This document shows positions 9,560-20,286 of a DNA stretch of 64,000 nucleotides, piece after piece (within the stretch, counting starts at the first letter, position 1; each line of letters starts with the position of its first letter). The stretch is from positions 3,745,756-3,809,755 of the forward strand of contig SDUX01000008.1 in assembly GCA_008729055.1 (NCBI GenBank). Direction: 5' to 3'. This DNA is from Pyropia haitanensis. Taxonomy: Eukaryota > Rhodophyta > Bangiophyceae > Bangiales > Bangiaceae. Under the pieces are notes generated by a model. The model searched no databases and was not told the origin of the DNA. It saw only the letters and a program-made list of their open reading frames with translations. The translations under genes were made by a program, and so were the position numbers.

Positions 9560-10300
9560 ATGAGCGACCGCCGCCCGGCCGAGCGGGACCCGCTGCTCGC
9601 CGCCGAAGAGGGCGACGGCGCGGCCGCCCCCCCGGCCGGCGCGGAGGCTGACGCGCCCACCTCTGCCGCCGGCCGCGCGTGGCGGTGGGTGGTGGCCCGG
9701 GCGCGGGAGCTCAAGGCGGAGGTCCTCGCCCTGTACCTGGCCATGGACGACCCGCGGACGCCGTGGGTGGCCCGCATCGGCGCGGCCGTCGTCGTCGGCT
9801 ACGCGCTGTCCCCGCTCGACCTGATCCCAGACTTTATTCCGGTACGTGTCTTGAGGAGAGAGGGAGGAGGTATGGGTGGGCGGGGGTGTCACTCAGCGGG
9901 CGGTGCCACGTACAGACTATCTGACGCTGCGCGCGGGCATTCTGCCGCGGCCACCGTGGAGTCTGCCACTGTTTGTTCCGGTTCACCCGCGCCGCCCCCG
10001 TGCTTCCACTGGCCGACCACCCCGCAGGTGCTGGGCATCCTCGACGACATTATCCTCCTGCCGCTCGGCATCTGGCTGGTGCGCGCGGCCATCCCCGACA
10101 ACGTCCTCGCCGATGCCCGCGGCCGTGCGGCGGAGATGATTGCCCGCGGCGAGCGGCCGCCGGTCAACTGGGTGGCGGGCGCGATTGTGGTAGCCATCTG
10201 GGTGGCCTGCGCCGCCTGGGCGGCGCTCGCGCTGCGCGGGTGGCTCCAGGGCGACAAGGGAGTGGCCGATGGCATCGCAGCGACGGGGAGCGGCACGTGA
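9560..10300 (+). CDS. DUF1232 (YkvA-like) membrane protein, two exons
   Basis: Exons 9560-9841 and 10028-10300. The intron of 186 bp has donor gtacgt and acceptor ccccgcag, lies in phase 0, is a multiple of three and has no in-frame stop, so an unspliced product would also stay open. The spliced protein has 184 residues. An acidic N terminus is followed by the DUF1232 core: a helix with DDPRTPWVARIGAAVVVGYA, then SPLDLIPDFIP, with VLGILDDIILLPLGIWLVRA just after the splice. A second hydrophobic helix (WVAGAIVVAIWVACAAWAAL) forms a C-terminal membrane segment. DUF1232 proteins occur in bacteria and plastid-bearing eukaryotes; their role is unsettled. Identification of the family is firm because the splice reunites the signature. 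Confidence 0.85.
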   Translation: MSDRRPAERDPLLAAEEGDGAAAPPAGAEADAPTSAAGRAWRWVVARARELKAEVLALYLAMDDPRTPWVARIGAAVVVGYALSPLDLIPDFIPVRVLRREGGGMGGRGCHSAGGATYRLSDAARGHSAAATVESATVCSGSPAPPPCFHWPTTPQVLGILDDIILLPLGIWLVRAAIPDNVLADARGRAAEMIARGERPPVNWVAGAIVVAIWVACAAWAALALRGWLQGDKGVADGIAATGSGT

Positions 10301-10921
10301 CGGCCATGATGGGGATTCGGAGAGGGGAGTGGAGAGCAGCTGGATCTGGGCTGCCTGAGGGTGAGATGAGGGAGGGGTCATAGAGGGGGGGGCGAGATGG
10401 GAGTCGGGGTGGGAGGGGTGGGAGTCTGGGTGGGAGGGGTGGGAGGCAGGCAGGGATGAGAAGGGGGCGGGGGCAGTCAGCATACCTCCCGCTCTTGCTT
10501 CCCCGTCCACGGCAGGCCGGGCACAACCTGTAGGCCTCGCGCGGGAGTGGTGTAGCTGCTGAACGCGGCGTCGGCGGAGGGACTGGTGGGGATGAAGGCC
10601 GGCACTCCCCCGCTCCCCTCTGCAGCCAAATCCCAGCCATACGTTGCTGATAGCGGATGTCGGTACTTGAAAGACAACAAGAAATGGCAACATTCCAACG
10701 ATTTGGTCTTGCCAGATTCCACCGGGGGCAAGGTTGGGAGCTCTGACCCGCTCCGCGACGAACCCCACCAAAGCCTCTGCCGTGCAGCGAGCATCCACCA
10801 AAGCTCCGACCGCCCACTTGGTCGCCCGCACCATCGGCGTCCCGCCTGCCGTTCACCTACCCCCCCACGCGCGGTTCTTGCCCCCCAGACGGCCGAGAGG
10901 TGCCCCCTTCCCTTATCCATC
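10301..10921. other. Intergenic; G-rich tandem repeat and TatB-like gene promoter
   Basis: Downstream of the DUF1232 gene lies a purine tract with a repeat of about 20 bp, two copies, built on gggtgggaggggtgggagtc (about 10407-10450), which could form G-quadruplexes. The rest, 10480-10921, is the likely promoter and leader of the next gene. No TATA box or other gene seen. Confidence 0.4.
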
Positions 10922-12311
10922 ATGGCGTCGGTGTCCCCCCGCCCCCCGTGCTTCCTGCCGCTGGCGCCAGCGCGGCTGGCGCCGGTCGGCGCCGGCCGGC
11001 GGCCCGTCTTGGCGTCGGCCTTTACCACCGGCGCCCCCCCCTCTTTCCTCACCGGCGTGACGTGCAGCCCCCTGCGGCGTTCATTGGTGGCGCCGCCCAC
11101 CCCCACGGCCCCAGCCGACGGCGACGCCGGCTGCGTGCCGTCGCAGCCCCGCCCCCCCTCCGGCACGCCGCCGTCCATGTTTAGCGGCGGCTTCCTCGGC
11201 GTCGGCCCCGCCGAGGTCTTTGTCATTGCCGCCGTCGGCTGGCTGGTGCTCGGCCCCCAGCGGCTGTACCAAGTGGCGCGCGACGCCGGCAAGGTGCTCG
11301 GGCAGCTGCGCCGGACGGCCGACGACGCCAAGAGCTCCTTTACCGACGCGCTCGAGGTGGATTCCCTCGGCCTGGGGAGCCTGTCCGACCCGCTCGGCCT
11401 GGGCAGCAGCGTCGCGACGACCAAGGCGCGCAAGGTGCAGGAGCGGGAGGAGGCGGAGGCGCGGGAGCGCGCGGCGGAGGCCGCCGCGGCGGGCGGCAAG
11501 GACAACGGCGCGGTGGCGGGCGCCGCCGACGCGGTCGCCGCGGCGGTGTCGGCCGAGCCTGCCGGACCAGCGCCCGCACCGGTGACGGCGGGTGCGCCCG
11601 CCGCGGCGGCGACGGCGACGGCGACGACGACAAAGGCGGCGCGCCCAGCGGCGCCCGCCACGGTCGGCAGCGCGGTGCCCGAGGAGCTGGTGAGGAAACC
11701 CGAGCAGCCGGCGGAGGTGGACGAGTTGGCGCACTTTCGGGAGCAGCTGCGGCGGGTGTCGGACCCAAACCAGACCGCTGACCTGTACGTGCGCGGGCGC
11801 GGTGCGAGCGGCACGATGGCGGGGGGAGGGACACTCTCTGCGTTGATTGGAACGCTCTGTCACACTGGTGGGTGGTGCTGGTGAGTGGTGCGGTATGGGT
11901 CGGGCTGCTTGCCAGTTCCTGGCGCCGCCTTCCCGTGTGACCAACCTCTGACATGCTGCCCGTGTCGTGGTGTCGCTCCGGCCGCTCTGCTTTGCTCCAC
12001 CGGTCGTGTGTTTTGTCTTCTCCACCCTTCCGCGCACCACCTCGCTGGTTCCCCGCTGCTGTTTCCGTATTTGTGGCGTTCCGTGCTGCGCGTCCGCTCT
12101 CAGGGATAGCCCTGCAATGGCCAAGGCGCTGGCGGCGGACCCACTCCCCCCCCTGGCCGGCGACGTGCCGCCGCATCTGGACGTGCCCACCGACACGGCG
12201 TTGGCAGAGCTGGAGGCCGCCTACGTGGCGGCAAAGAAGAAGCTGCTGCGCAAGGGGCTGGCCGAGCTAGAGGCCCAAGCGGACGGGGAGGCTGGCAAGA
12301 AGAAGGCGTGA
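10922..12311 (+). CDS. HCF106: Twin-arginine translocase TatB/HCF106-like subunit, plastid (two exons)
   Basis: Exons 10922-11784 and 12104-12311. The intron 11785-12103 starts gtacgt, ends ctctcag, and its phase restores codon CTG across the junction (TAD-L-DSPAMAKA). The product has 356 residues. A transit peptide of about 85 residues is followed by the Tat motif FLGVGPAEVFVIAAVGWLVL, then LGPQRLYQVARDAGK and an amphipathic helix (QLRRTADDAKSSFTDALE). The LGPQRL form is TatB-like; in plants this subunit, HCF106, is part of the thylakoid Tat receptor complex that moves folded proteins into the lumen. A long Ala-rich linker precedes two conserved-looking helical segments (ELAHFREQLRRVSDPNQTAD and a Lys-rich C terminus). 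TatA is possible, but the motif and length favour TatB. Confidence 0.85.
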
Positions 12312-13014
12312 TGGGGGGCGTGCTGTCTGACTGGATGGGGGAGAATCAAGTGAGTTTGAGGAAGTGGGTGCTGCGCGGGGGCGAGGAGACGTGGGGAAAG
12401 GTGAAGGGGGGGAGGGCTCCGGGTTGAGGGAGTCGGTGTGACTCTGGGGATCGTGGCCGAGGGCGGCTCGGCAGCCACGCCTGCCGACCGGCAGCACGGG
12501 GCGGCGGCGGGTGTGTGCGCCAGGATTGGCGCGGCGGGCGGGTGTATTGAGGTGCTCGTTAGTGGCATGTGCGTTCACCAATCCTTGCCAGTGTCTGCCC
12601 CGTGGGGAGAGAGGACGTGGGGTGCTGGGCAGGGCGCTGCGTGCCCATCCGGGGCGCCTCGCACACCGCGCTGGGCCGCCCGAGCCGGAACATGGAGTGA
12701 CCACGAGGGCCATCGCCCTGTATCGACCAGCGCACGTCCGACCAGGTGCACGCGGTACAGCCACACCCCTCTCCCCCTCCAAAATGTGCGCACCACACAA
12801 GCGCAGACAGCGGCGACCAGCTGCCGCGGACGGCGTCCAGAAAACCAAAAAAAAAAAGAAAACGAAAGAAAAAACGAGGTACGCACCCGAGCGTCACGCA
12901 GAAGCGGTGGGGCCCGTTACATCCAAGCGTCGGCAACGCGGCCCCTACGGCCGCACCCCACCACCCCCCCCTCCCCCCCTCCCCCCCCCTCCCCCTGGTG
13001 CTCTTTCGTTCCGC
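12312..13014. other. Convergent intergenic spacer with A-rich and C-rich tracts
   Basis: Lies between the TatB-like gene (+) and mitochondrial ACP (-). It includes an A-rich tract (12842-12878) and nearly pure C/T runs (12959-12996). Reading frames here are low in information; no gene is supported. Confidence 0.4.
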
Positions 13015-14212
13015 CTATTTGGCATTCGCGTTGCCCGCGATGAAGTCCACCGCGTCCGCCACCGACACGATCTTCTCCGCCGACTCGTCCGCAATCTCAA
13101 TGGCAAACTCGTCCTCCAGCGCCATGACCAGCTCGACCGTATCCAGCGAGTCGAGGCCGAGGTCGCCGGTAAAGTGGGAGTCCGCGGTCACCTTGGCGGC
13201 GTCCACCTGCGGCGACGCGAACCGCGGGCAGGGAGGGGAGGTGACGAAAGAGAGCGCATTAGATGAGGGCACGGCAGATGGACGGGGACGGCCAAAGGGA
13301 GGAGAGCGGCGGGTTGGCGGGGATGCGAAAGCAGGAGGAAGCGCGGGAGAATGGGCGGCGGTGGGCAGACGACAGAGGGAGGAGAAAATACCCGTAGGAC
13401 GAAGCCGACGACAGTGGGTGCAGCCCAGAGTGGCGAGCATGTCAGGCCACCCGGTGGGCAGGGGGATGCGCAGCGCAAAAGTCCGACACGCCAGCCAGGC
13501 CAACATGGGCCGCACAAGGAATGGAACGAAACCAAGCTGTCAGGATCCCACACAGCAGCACCAAGGCCGACGTTCCGCGCAAGCACCACTCCCATCCAAC
13601 GTCCCTCCGTGTCCATCCCACCGCGCCATCACACCGGCGCAGTGGATGCGCCCTCACAAAAACTTCCGCCCGCGCACCAATCCCACCTGGCAGCGTGCGC
13701 GCACGCCGCGTTCCCCCCCGCTGTCGCCCACCACCACAAGAACTCCACCTCGCCCCTGCCAGTAGCTGTTCGCCAGTACCCTGACGCCGCCCCCTCCCCC
13801 CCCACCACCCAGCCAATGCGCGCCCCCCCCGCACCCCGCCCCCCACGCCTACCTTTTCAAACTTCTTCACCACATCCAGCACCCGCTCCGACACGCTGCT
13901 CTTGTCCAGATACCCCACCGGCGCAGACGCGTCGTCCGCCGCCGGCGCGGTCGTGTGGAGCCCCGCGGCCGGCCGGCGCGCCAGCGCCAGGCCGCCGACG
14001 CGCGCCGCCGCCGCCGGCGTTGCCGCGACGGTAGAGGCGGCGGCGGCGGCGGCGGCGGCACCCAGCACACCCGCAGCAGCTGGGCCGGCGCCGACCACCG
14101 CCCGCGGCGTGGACCGGGCCAGGCCCGACAGGCCCGCCGCGGCGGCCGGGGCGGCCGCCGCCGCGCGGGCGGTGGCGAGCGCGCGGCCGGCGGCGGCGGC
14201 GGTGCGGAGCAT
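13015..14212 (-). CDS. Mitochondrial acyl carrier protein (two exons)
   Basis: Exon 1 is 13853-14212 and exon 2 is 13015-13206; the intron 13207-13852 has donor gtaggc and acceptor cgccgcag in phase 0. The product has 183 residues. An Ala/Arg-rich leader of about 90 residues ending [15 protein letters not shown] is typical of mitochondrial import. The carrier domain is [22 protein letters not shown], then [20 protein letters not shown], with Ser in DSL as the phosphopantetheine attachment site, and [20 protein letters not shown]. The carrier serves mitochondrial fatty-acid and lipoate synthesis and is also a complex I subunit in many eukaryotes. A plastid location is possible but the leader and DSLDTVE form favour mitochondria. 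Confidence 0.9.
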
Positions 14213-14600
14213 GGTGGCGGGGGGTGGGGCGAGATCGGGGGCGGGCGACAGGCGGGGAGAGGAAATGGAAAGCGGGACAAGGGACAAGGATCAAAACGGG
14301 TTGAAGCGAGGAGGGAGCGGCGGGGGCGATGAGGGGACGCGGGCCGGCGAGGGGGGGGGGCAGCAGCGGTGGAGGGGATGACGATCGGAGGCCGCACCGC
14401 ACCACCACGGCCGTCGCGGTGGCCAGCGCGGGGTCACCCCACGACAGAGGCGCTCTAGTCAGGCCCGTCCAACAATACCAGTGGGAGGGCTACTGTATCA
14501 ATTGGTGTCATTGTCCGAGAATTCTGTCAGAATACACGAGAATACTGGAATTCCATTCCAATACAGATCATGTGAGCAAGTTGCAGCTGGCCCCTCCGTC
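14213..14600. other. Intergenic between ACP and the Harbinger element
   Basis: The first half is the GC-rich promoter side of ACP. The second half (14490-14580) is AT-richer with short palindromic pieces around gaattc and gaatac. No gene seen. Confidence 0.35.
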
Positions 14601-14620
14601 TGAGGACGATTCACGGTTTT
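14601..14620 (+). repeat. Left terminal inverted repeat of the Harbinger element (probable)
   Basis: The 20-base sequence TGAGGACGATTCACGGTTTT matches the reverse complement of 19291-19310 with three mismatches. Confidence 0.65.
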
Positions 14621-15127
14621 AGGCGGCTTAAGTCAAGGCTGAGTCACATGGCTCAACCTCAGAAGTGTACTTAGTGTACTTGACATCCGTACTTAACACG
14701 CTGAGAAAATGTACTCTTTCGTGTGCGAGACGGAAGGCAGAGCAAGTTTGGCGCCACCAGAAGCCCGCCCTTGGCCACCGAGACCCCACCGTCCGCCCGT
14801 TGCAGGCATCGCAGAACGCCAACAGTTTCATGGGGAGACGGAGCGCGCCTTTTTGTGCCGGGCTTCGAGCGCCACCGCTCTCGTCCATCCAGTGGCAGGC
14901 TGTGGACGTGCCGATAAGAGACCACGCGCCACCGACCTTTGTTGCTCTGGCAGGCGTGCTGGGTGGCACACAACACCACCTGTGTTCCTCCGCGTCGGTT
15001 TGGCACCCGTCCCCCGTCCCCCCCCCCTTGCTTTTGCACCTTCCTTGCCCCATATCTCCGTCTTACCCCCCCCCCCCGCGCCCACTCCCCGACTTCTCAC
15101 GTTCTTTAGCGACTACCTCTGATCAAC

Positions 15128-16129
15128 ATGGCCGGCGGCCGCCGCGCATCCGACACAGCCGTGAACGGGCGCAAGCGGAAGGCAACTGGCAAGACGAAGG
15201 GACGCGCCAAGAACTTCTACCCCGGGGAGTGTGTTGGTGTCCTTACGGCAGCTGTGACGCACTGGGCGGCGTATCGCGCTCGCCGTACAGGGGACATGAA
15301 GCGACGCGCAGGCGGCGCTCTACTCCAGGCGTTTGTAGACGCCACCCCCGCAGCCGACCAGCCCATGGCGCGCACGCGGACGGTCGCCGCCGTGGACAAG
15401 AAGATTAAGAACCTCCGCACCCGCTTTATTGCCACGTGCGCGGTTATCAAGGGTACGGGCATGAGTGCGGCCCACAAGGAGGACCAGATTATCAAGTTTG
15501 GCGGGGCTATGCTTTTCGACCTGGCGCGCGAGGCGTTTAAAAAGTCGCACGTTTCAACCCAGCAGACGGTGCACGAGCCGATGGACATGTGCGCGGATGC
15601 TGCAGCGAGCCCCGGCTCGCCCGCCGCTGGGCGCGCCCCGGGCGGGCCGCCAGCAGGGGGGAGTACGGGGGGGGACAGCTCAGTTGCTGAAGGAATGGAT
15701 GGCGATGAGGGGCAGGACAACGCTGCAGCTGATGACCGAGAGGGCAGCAAGAGCGACGGCGGGTCAGCAGCGGAGAGCATTGGCGGCGAGAGCGATGGCG
15801 GCGCGGGCACTGGCAGTGAGGAGGCCAGTTCCTCCTTCTCATCCGGCAGCCCCGCCAGCAAGGCACCTTCGCACACGGCGACCGCCGCCGAGATCGAGGC
15901 CAGCTCGCCCAAGCCCAAGAAGACCAAGAAGCCCACGGCGGCGGCCGTACTGCGCGAGTATTTGCAGCAAAAGCTTGTCACGGAGGGGGCCAGTGGGGCG
16001 GGCAACGGGGGCGCGAGCGGGGCGGCTGGGCGGGGCTCTGAGGCGGATGACGTCACGGACACTGATGTGCGCCGCGCCATGGTGAATATGCTGAACGCGT
16101 ACGCCGAGAAGGCCCGCCGTGCGCAGTAA
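15128..16129 (+). CDS. Myb/SANT-like DNA-binding protein of the Harbinger element
   Basis: A 333-residue single-exon protein. The basic N terminus (GRKRKATGKTKGRAKNFYPG) looks like a nuclear signal and leads into a helical domain of about 110 residues (VGVLTAAVTHWAAYRARRTG, then KKIKNLRTRFIATCAVIKG and HKEDQIIKFGGAMLFDLARE) with the layout of the Myb/SANT or trihelix proteins that accompany Harbinger transposases. In studied Harbinger elements this partner helps nuclear import of the transposase and binds the ends. A long acidic Ser/Gly-rich linker and a helical C terminus (VRRAMVNMLNAYAEKARRAQ) follow. The location between TIRs with a Harbinger transposase supports the assignment; the domain match itself is moderate. 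Confidence 0.7.
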   Translation: MAGGRRASDTAVNGRKRKATGKTKGRAKNFYPGECVGVLTAAVTHWAAYRARRTGDMKRRAGGALLQAFVDATPAADQPMARTRTVAAVDKKIKNLRTRFIATCAVIKGTGMSAAHKEDQIIKFGGAMLFDLAREAFKKSHVSTQQTVHEPMDMCADAAASPGSPAAGRAPGGPPAGGSTGGDSSVAEGMDGDEGQDNAAADDREGSKSDGGSAAESIGGESDGGAGTGSEEASSSFSSGSPASKAPSHTATAAEIEASSPKPKKTKKPTAAAVLREYLQQKLVTEGASGAGNGGASGAAGRGSEADDVTDTDVRRAMVNMLNAYAEKARRAQ

Positions 16130-16793
16130 TAGTAGGCACTCGCTCTTTTCGGTTATACTCCACGCATCCGTTTCTTTCTTGTTTGTTGGTTGAATGAACG
16201 ATTGTTCTCCTCCGTCATTCACTGGTCGCTCGAGCTCCACCCCGCGCCCCCCCGCCCACCCTTCTTCACATTCTCGTGGCCCCTGCCTCTCAAGTGGCTT
16301 GCTTGACCTCAACGCCCTATCGGCATCCTCCCCCCTCACGCCTTTGCCCACACTTCCACCCACTCGCACAGAGCATCGTGCCCTGCGCCCCCCCCCTCCC
16401 CCTCCGCACCCCGCGAGCGTGGAACACCTCCCCCACCAGGCTCCCCGCAGCTACGTTGCCCGTCCGTCCTCTCTGGCGCCCCTCCCCACAGTAATCGGAT
16501 GTCGCGCTGCGCCCCTGGAGCTTGTCACTGTTGTCCTTCCTGCCTAGGTCTTGCTCCGCCGCCCCACCTTCTTCTCCCCCCCCTTCCGCAGCCAGCCGCG
16601 TCACTCAATCCTGCACGGCCACCCCACCGACACACACCCCCCCAGCCCCCAACGCTCCGCACCCTGGAGCCCGCCGCAGCGTCCTTTCCCACAAACCCGC
16701 TCGCTCCCCCCTCACCCACCCCTTCCTCAACTGCGCTGGGGCATCCGCGCCAATCCGCTGACCCGCCGCCCCTACCCCCCCAGATGGCTACAA
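16130..16793. other. Spacer between the two Harbinger genes
   Basis: A pyrimidine-rich spacer of about 660 bp between the convergent stop codons. No further gene is supported. Confidence 0.4.
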
Positions 16794-18971
16794 TCATTGA
16801 GGGGCATCCACCCAGGGAAGCCCCAGAGCCTTGACCAGCTCAATGCGACGGCGGGCGCCAGCAGAGGAGGGTGTCTCATCACTTTCCGCAGCAACTACGG
16901 AGTTGCTGCTGTCCTCCTCGAGCGCGCTGGGGTCTGCCTCATAGGCGCCGTTCCGGTCCTCCAGGAAATTGTGGAGGAGGATGCATGCATGTTGCACACT
17001 AGCAGCCAGCTCCGGGTGAGCGTTGATCATCCGCAACACGTGCCATCTGCCTTTGAGGCGTCCAAAAGCGTTCTCGACTACGACGCGCATTTTTGCGTGT
17101 AGATGGTTAAAGCGCCGCATGGACGCGAGGTTTGGGCCGCGCATGTCCACTTCCCGGAAAGGTGTTATCTGTGGAATGGGCAATAGACAGGAAAAGAGAG
17201 ATAAAACCCGACAACAATGGAGACACGTCTGCACATGATGACCCCAGCAGCAAGACAGATACAACCACGATAGGCGTCAGGTCTTCCTCCCGTGGGGCTC
17301 TGACAAGCCTCCCTCGCCCTGCGCCTCCCCGAGGGGGGCGGGTAGCAGCAAGAGAGCACCCCGCCTCCCCCCCCCCCCCCGCCCCCTCTGCGCCCCAGCG
17401 GCGCGCGAGGAGGACAGGAATGGATGCAACATTGCACAACACGTCACGCCCCCGCGCTCCCTGTCCACCCCCCCCCCCCCCCGTCTCCCACCTCCTCCCT
17501 CGTCGACAACCCCTGCGACTCAATCTGCAAAAGATGCCGCCCATTGCCGAGGCGCGCTGTGACGCTTCAGCAACGAGAAACACCCAGCAGTCGCTAACCA
17601 AAATGTCAATACAAACCCGACCTACCGCGGCAGCGTACCAGGAAGGCGGTGAGCGCAAACCCAGCATCTCCAAGGATGAATTCTCCGTCGGCAAGCGGGC
17701 GCCGGAAGTGGTCAATCGACAGCATCGCCCTGTGCCACGATCGCTCCTTGAACACGAGAGAGTCCCCTCGAGACCCGGGAAACCCGCCAGCGAAGTAACG
17801 GAACAGGCGCGTGTCCGTGATGGCGAGAACCAACAGCGAGCACCTGGCGTGCCTGTCGGTAAAATCTTCCTTGTGCTCCCCAAAAGGGGTGAGCAACGGG
17901 GTGAGACACCCATCTACCGCGCCGCAACTGACGCAGTCAAACAAGCCATCAAAACAGAAGAAGGCAGCGACGAGGAGCGCGTGACAATACAGTAAAGGGT
18001 TGTGTCAGGCATGCTCATAAACCCCCCGTTCTCTCGCCTTGATGACAAACACCGGAACAGAGTGCCAGGGTATCAATAAATGGCGCGTCAATACCCCCCC
18101 CTCCCCCTGTGCGGCAGCAACCCAAGTCAAACAGAGTGCATCACACGATACAATGATGAGCTGCACACGAAGAATGAAGCGCAAAAGACAATGCGGATGT
18201 ACCGTACAGACCGCGCCACCCGGAAAGGTTTCCACCCGTCAGGTTGGAAAACGCTTCGCCAATGCGCTGACGCTCGGCGTGGTCCGGCCAAGTGAGGCAC
18301 GGGAGGCCACAGATCAACGCGTTGACAACAGGAGTGCAAATCTTAGACAGCGTCGACTCCGCTACGTCCACAGCTCGGGCGACGACTCGCTGACGACCCC
18401 CTTGCGCGAGCCAAAACAGCACCGTGAAGATACGCCACCGTGGGGGTATGGCGGCTGGCCCCCGCAGGCCGGCAGGCAGGTGGGGCGCCACGCGCGCCAC
18501 CAGCTGGTCAAAGTGTTGCGGGGTCATACGCACGTCCCTATAAAACGCGCCCTGCTCAATGCTCTTCCGGAAAAACCGCCCCACAAGATCTCTCGCCAGG
18601 GGGGCAGCGCGGTTGGACTGGCTGCAGATGGTGACCAGGTCAGCCAACTCGGCAAGCTCTACCAGCTCGGACGCCTGGCAGTCGCCGCCTGACCGCACGG
18701 ACGAGAAAGTGCGGAAAAGCGACGGCACGGCGGCCCATGGCTCCCGGGCGTCTGTCTCCAACGCCCCCACGATGGTGACAATCCTCGACACCCACTCGCC
18801 CAGTGCAGCGTCTCCGCCCTGCCGACCCCAGCCCTCCAGAGCGCGTCCCGCAGACAGCGCCCCAGCCAGCTCCTCCAGATCTGGCTCGACGGTGCCAGCG
18901 TCACAGAGGGTATTCAGCATCATGACGTTGCGCGAAGCACAGGCGCCGAGGTAGAGAAGTTCACCGAGCAA
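16794..18971 (-). CDS. PIF/Harbinger transposase (DDE_4 type), three exons
   Basis: The model joins 18208-18971, 17639-17927 and 16794-17168 on the minus strand (475 residues). Donor gtacgg and acceptor gcgtcag join exons 1 and 2; donor gtacgc and acceptor ttccacag join 2 and 3. Each junction restores a conserved motif: GLCGAVDGCLTP holds the first catalytic Asp, ILGDAGFALTAFL-ITPFREV holds the second and spans the splice, and VVENAFGRLKGRWHVLR holds the Glu. FRYFAGGFPGSRGDSLVF and LHNFL are also typical. The N-terminal exon has the helix-turn-helix-like RWRIFTVLFWLAQGGRQRVVARAVDVAESTLSKI segment. The second splice is firm; the first was chosen for phase and motif. No internal stop or frameshift is needed, so the gene may be functional. 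Confidence 0.8.
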
Positions 18972-19290
18972 GCCAGGGTTGGCACGGGGACAGACAGGAG
19001 GAAAGAGGCAAAGGATGCGGCGCGCGTGAAGGGCGATCGCGGCTTGAGCGCGCCGTCGGCGCGCGCAACGGTCACGCGAGCCAGCCGTGAGGGGGCCACG
19101 GCTGCGCTTGACACTTCACGAATAAAAAAATGAAATTACTCGACAGATTTACTCAGCTCGTTGAGCCACTGGCTCAGGATCTGGGAAGCCTTCGTGAGGC
19201 GGTCTTAGCTCTGAGACAGGTTTGAGTCGCTTTGTGGCTGGATTGCCCCGGAACGCACGATTTGCCGCGCAAGTCGTCTGCTGAGTCGAA

Positions 19291-19310
19291 TAAATCGTGA
19301 ATAGTCCTCA
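19291..19310 (-). repeat. Right terminal inverted repeat of the Harbinger element (probable)
   Basis: On the minus strand it reads TGAGGACTATTCACGATTTA, matching the left end at 17 of 20 positions. Confidence 0.65.
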
Positions 19311-20286
19311 GCTGTACGTACAGAGATTTGCCGCGCACGGGGCGGCGACGCCGCGGCGCGGCGGCAGCGCCTTGGCCGCCCGGCGCGAGCGGGACGACGA
19401 CCCGCGGGCGGGCGCGCGCCGCTCCCAGACCGACGCGGCCCCGCGCCGGCCGCGGCGGCGGCCTGGCGTGCGCGCCGCCGGCGGCGTCCGCGCCACGACC
19501 CCCGCCCGACGCATCGCCCCACCGCGGTCGGCCGCCCGCCGCCGCCGCCGCGGGCGCCGGTTCCACCCTCCCCAGACGCCGCGCGGCGCAGCTGCGGCGG
19601 CGGCGGTCACCGCGGGCGAGGCGGCCGTCCTACTCCACCCTTTTTTTGCACGCTGCTTCATACCCTCCTGGGTGCTCAACCCGCCCACCGCTTGCCCTCT
19701 TCCCCGGACCGCCCCCCCGCCGCCTTGCCCTTGCCCTTTGCCCCTCTGTCCCGTCGCGGCCGACTTGCCCGGCGGCCGCCACTCCCTGCTGCCACCGCGG
19801 CTGCCGCCGCTGCTGCCGTTGCGGTTGCGACTGCCGCCGCTGCCGTTTCTGTTTTGTTTTCTGCCGCCGCCGTTGCTGCTGCTGCCGCTGCAGCTGGGTG
19901 CGCCGCTGGGCTGCTATTTGTCCCCGTCACCTGCTGTTGCCGCCGCCAGTACCGCCGCCGCCGCCGCCGTCGCCGCCGCTGCCGCCGCTGCCGCCGCCCC
20001 CACCGCCGCTGCCGCTGCCGTCGGGGCCTTTGCCGCCCTGCTGTCCCGGGGGTCTGCCCACGGCCCTGCCATTGGCTGGCCCCTGCGATACCTCACCCCC
20101 CGCTGCCGCTTTCCTCCGCCTTCCCGCGTCCCCCCCCCGCTCGACTCCCCACCCCGGCGCCTGCCTCTTGGCCACGCCCGCCAATCGCTTCCCTTTTGTA
20201 CAGCCCCCCCTCCCCCCCTCACCCTCCACCCGGCCCTCGTACCCGCAATCCAGACACCCCCCCCCCCCCCCCCTTTGTCGCCCACG
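19311..20286. other. Intergenic, GC-rich
   Basis: Consists of GCC/GCG-rich low-complexity DNA (19330-19620, 19790-20040) followed by a C/T-rich leader up to the membrane-protein ATG. Long open frames on both strands reflect composition. No gene supported. Confidence 0.35.

Larger units (their letters stand above)
14601..19310. mobile_element. PIF/Harbinger DNA transposon with two convergent genes
   Basis: Contains a Myb/SANT-like gene (+) and a spliced Harbinger transposase (-), the standard two-gene layout of this superfamily. Terminal inverted repeats of about 20 bp (TGAGGAC-ATTCACG-TTT core) at 14601-14620 and 19291-19310 match at 17 of 20 positions. A second inverted pair is internal: CTGAGTCACATGGCTCAAC at 14639-14657 against 19160-19177. 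No clean 3-bp TWA target duplication is visible, so the exact ends are uncertain or eroded. Size is about 4.7 kb. Confidence 0.75.

Noticed and set aside
19312..19688. Minus-strand frame with an organelle-leader-like sequence ending at the Harbinger element, as a gene disrupted by insertion
   Set aside because: No continuation is found on the other side of the element and the leader-like composition is common in random GC-rich DNA here.
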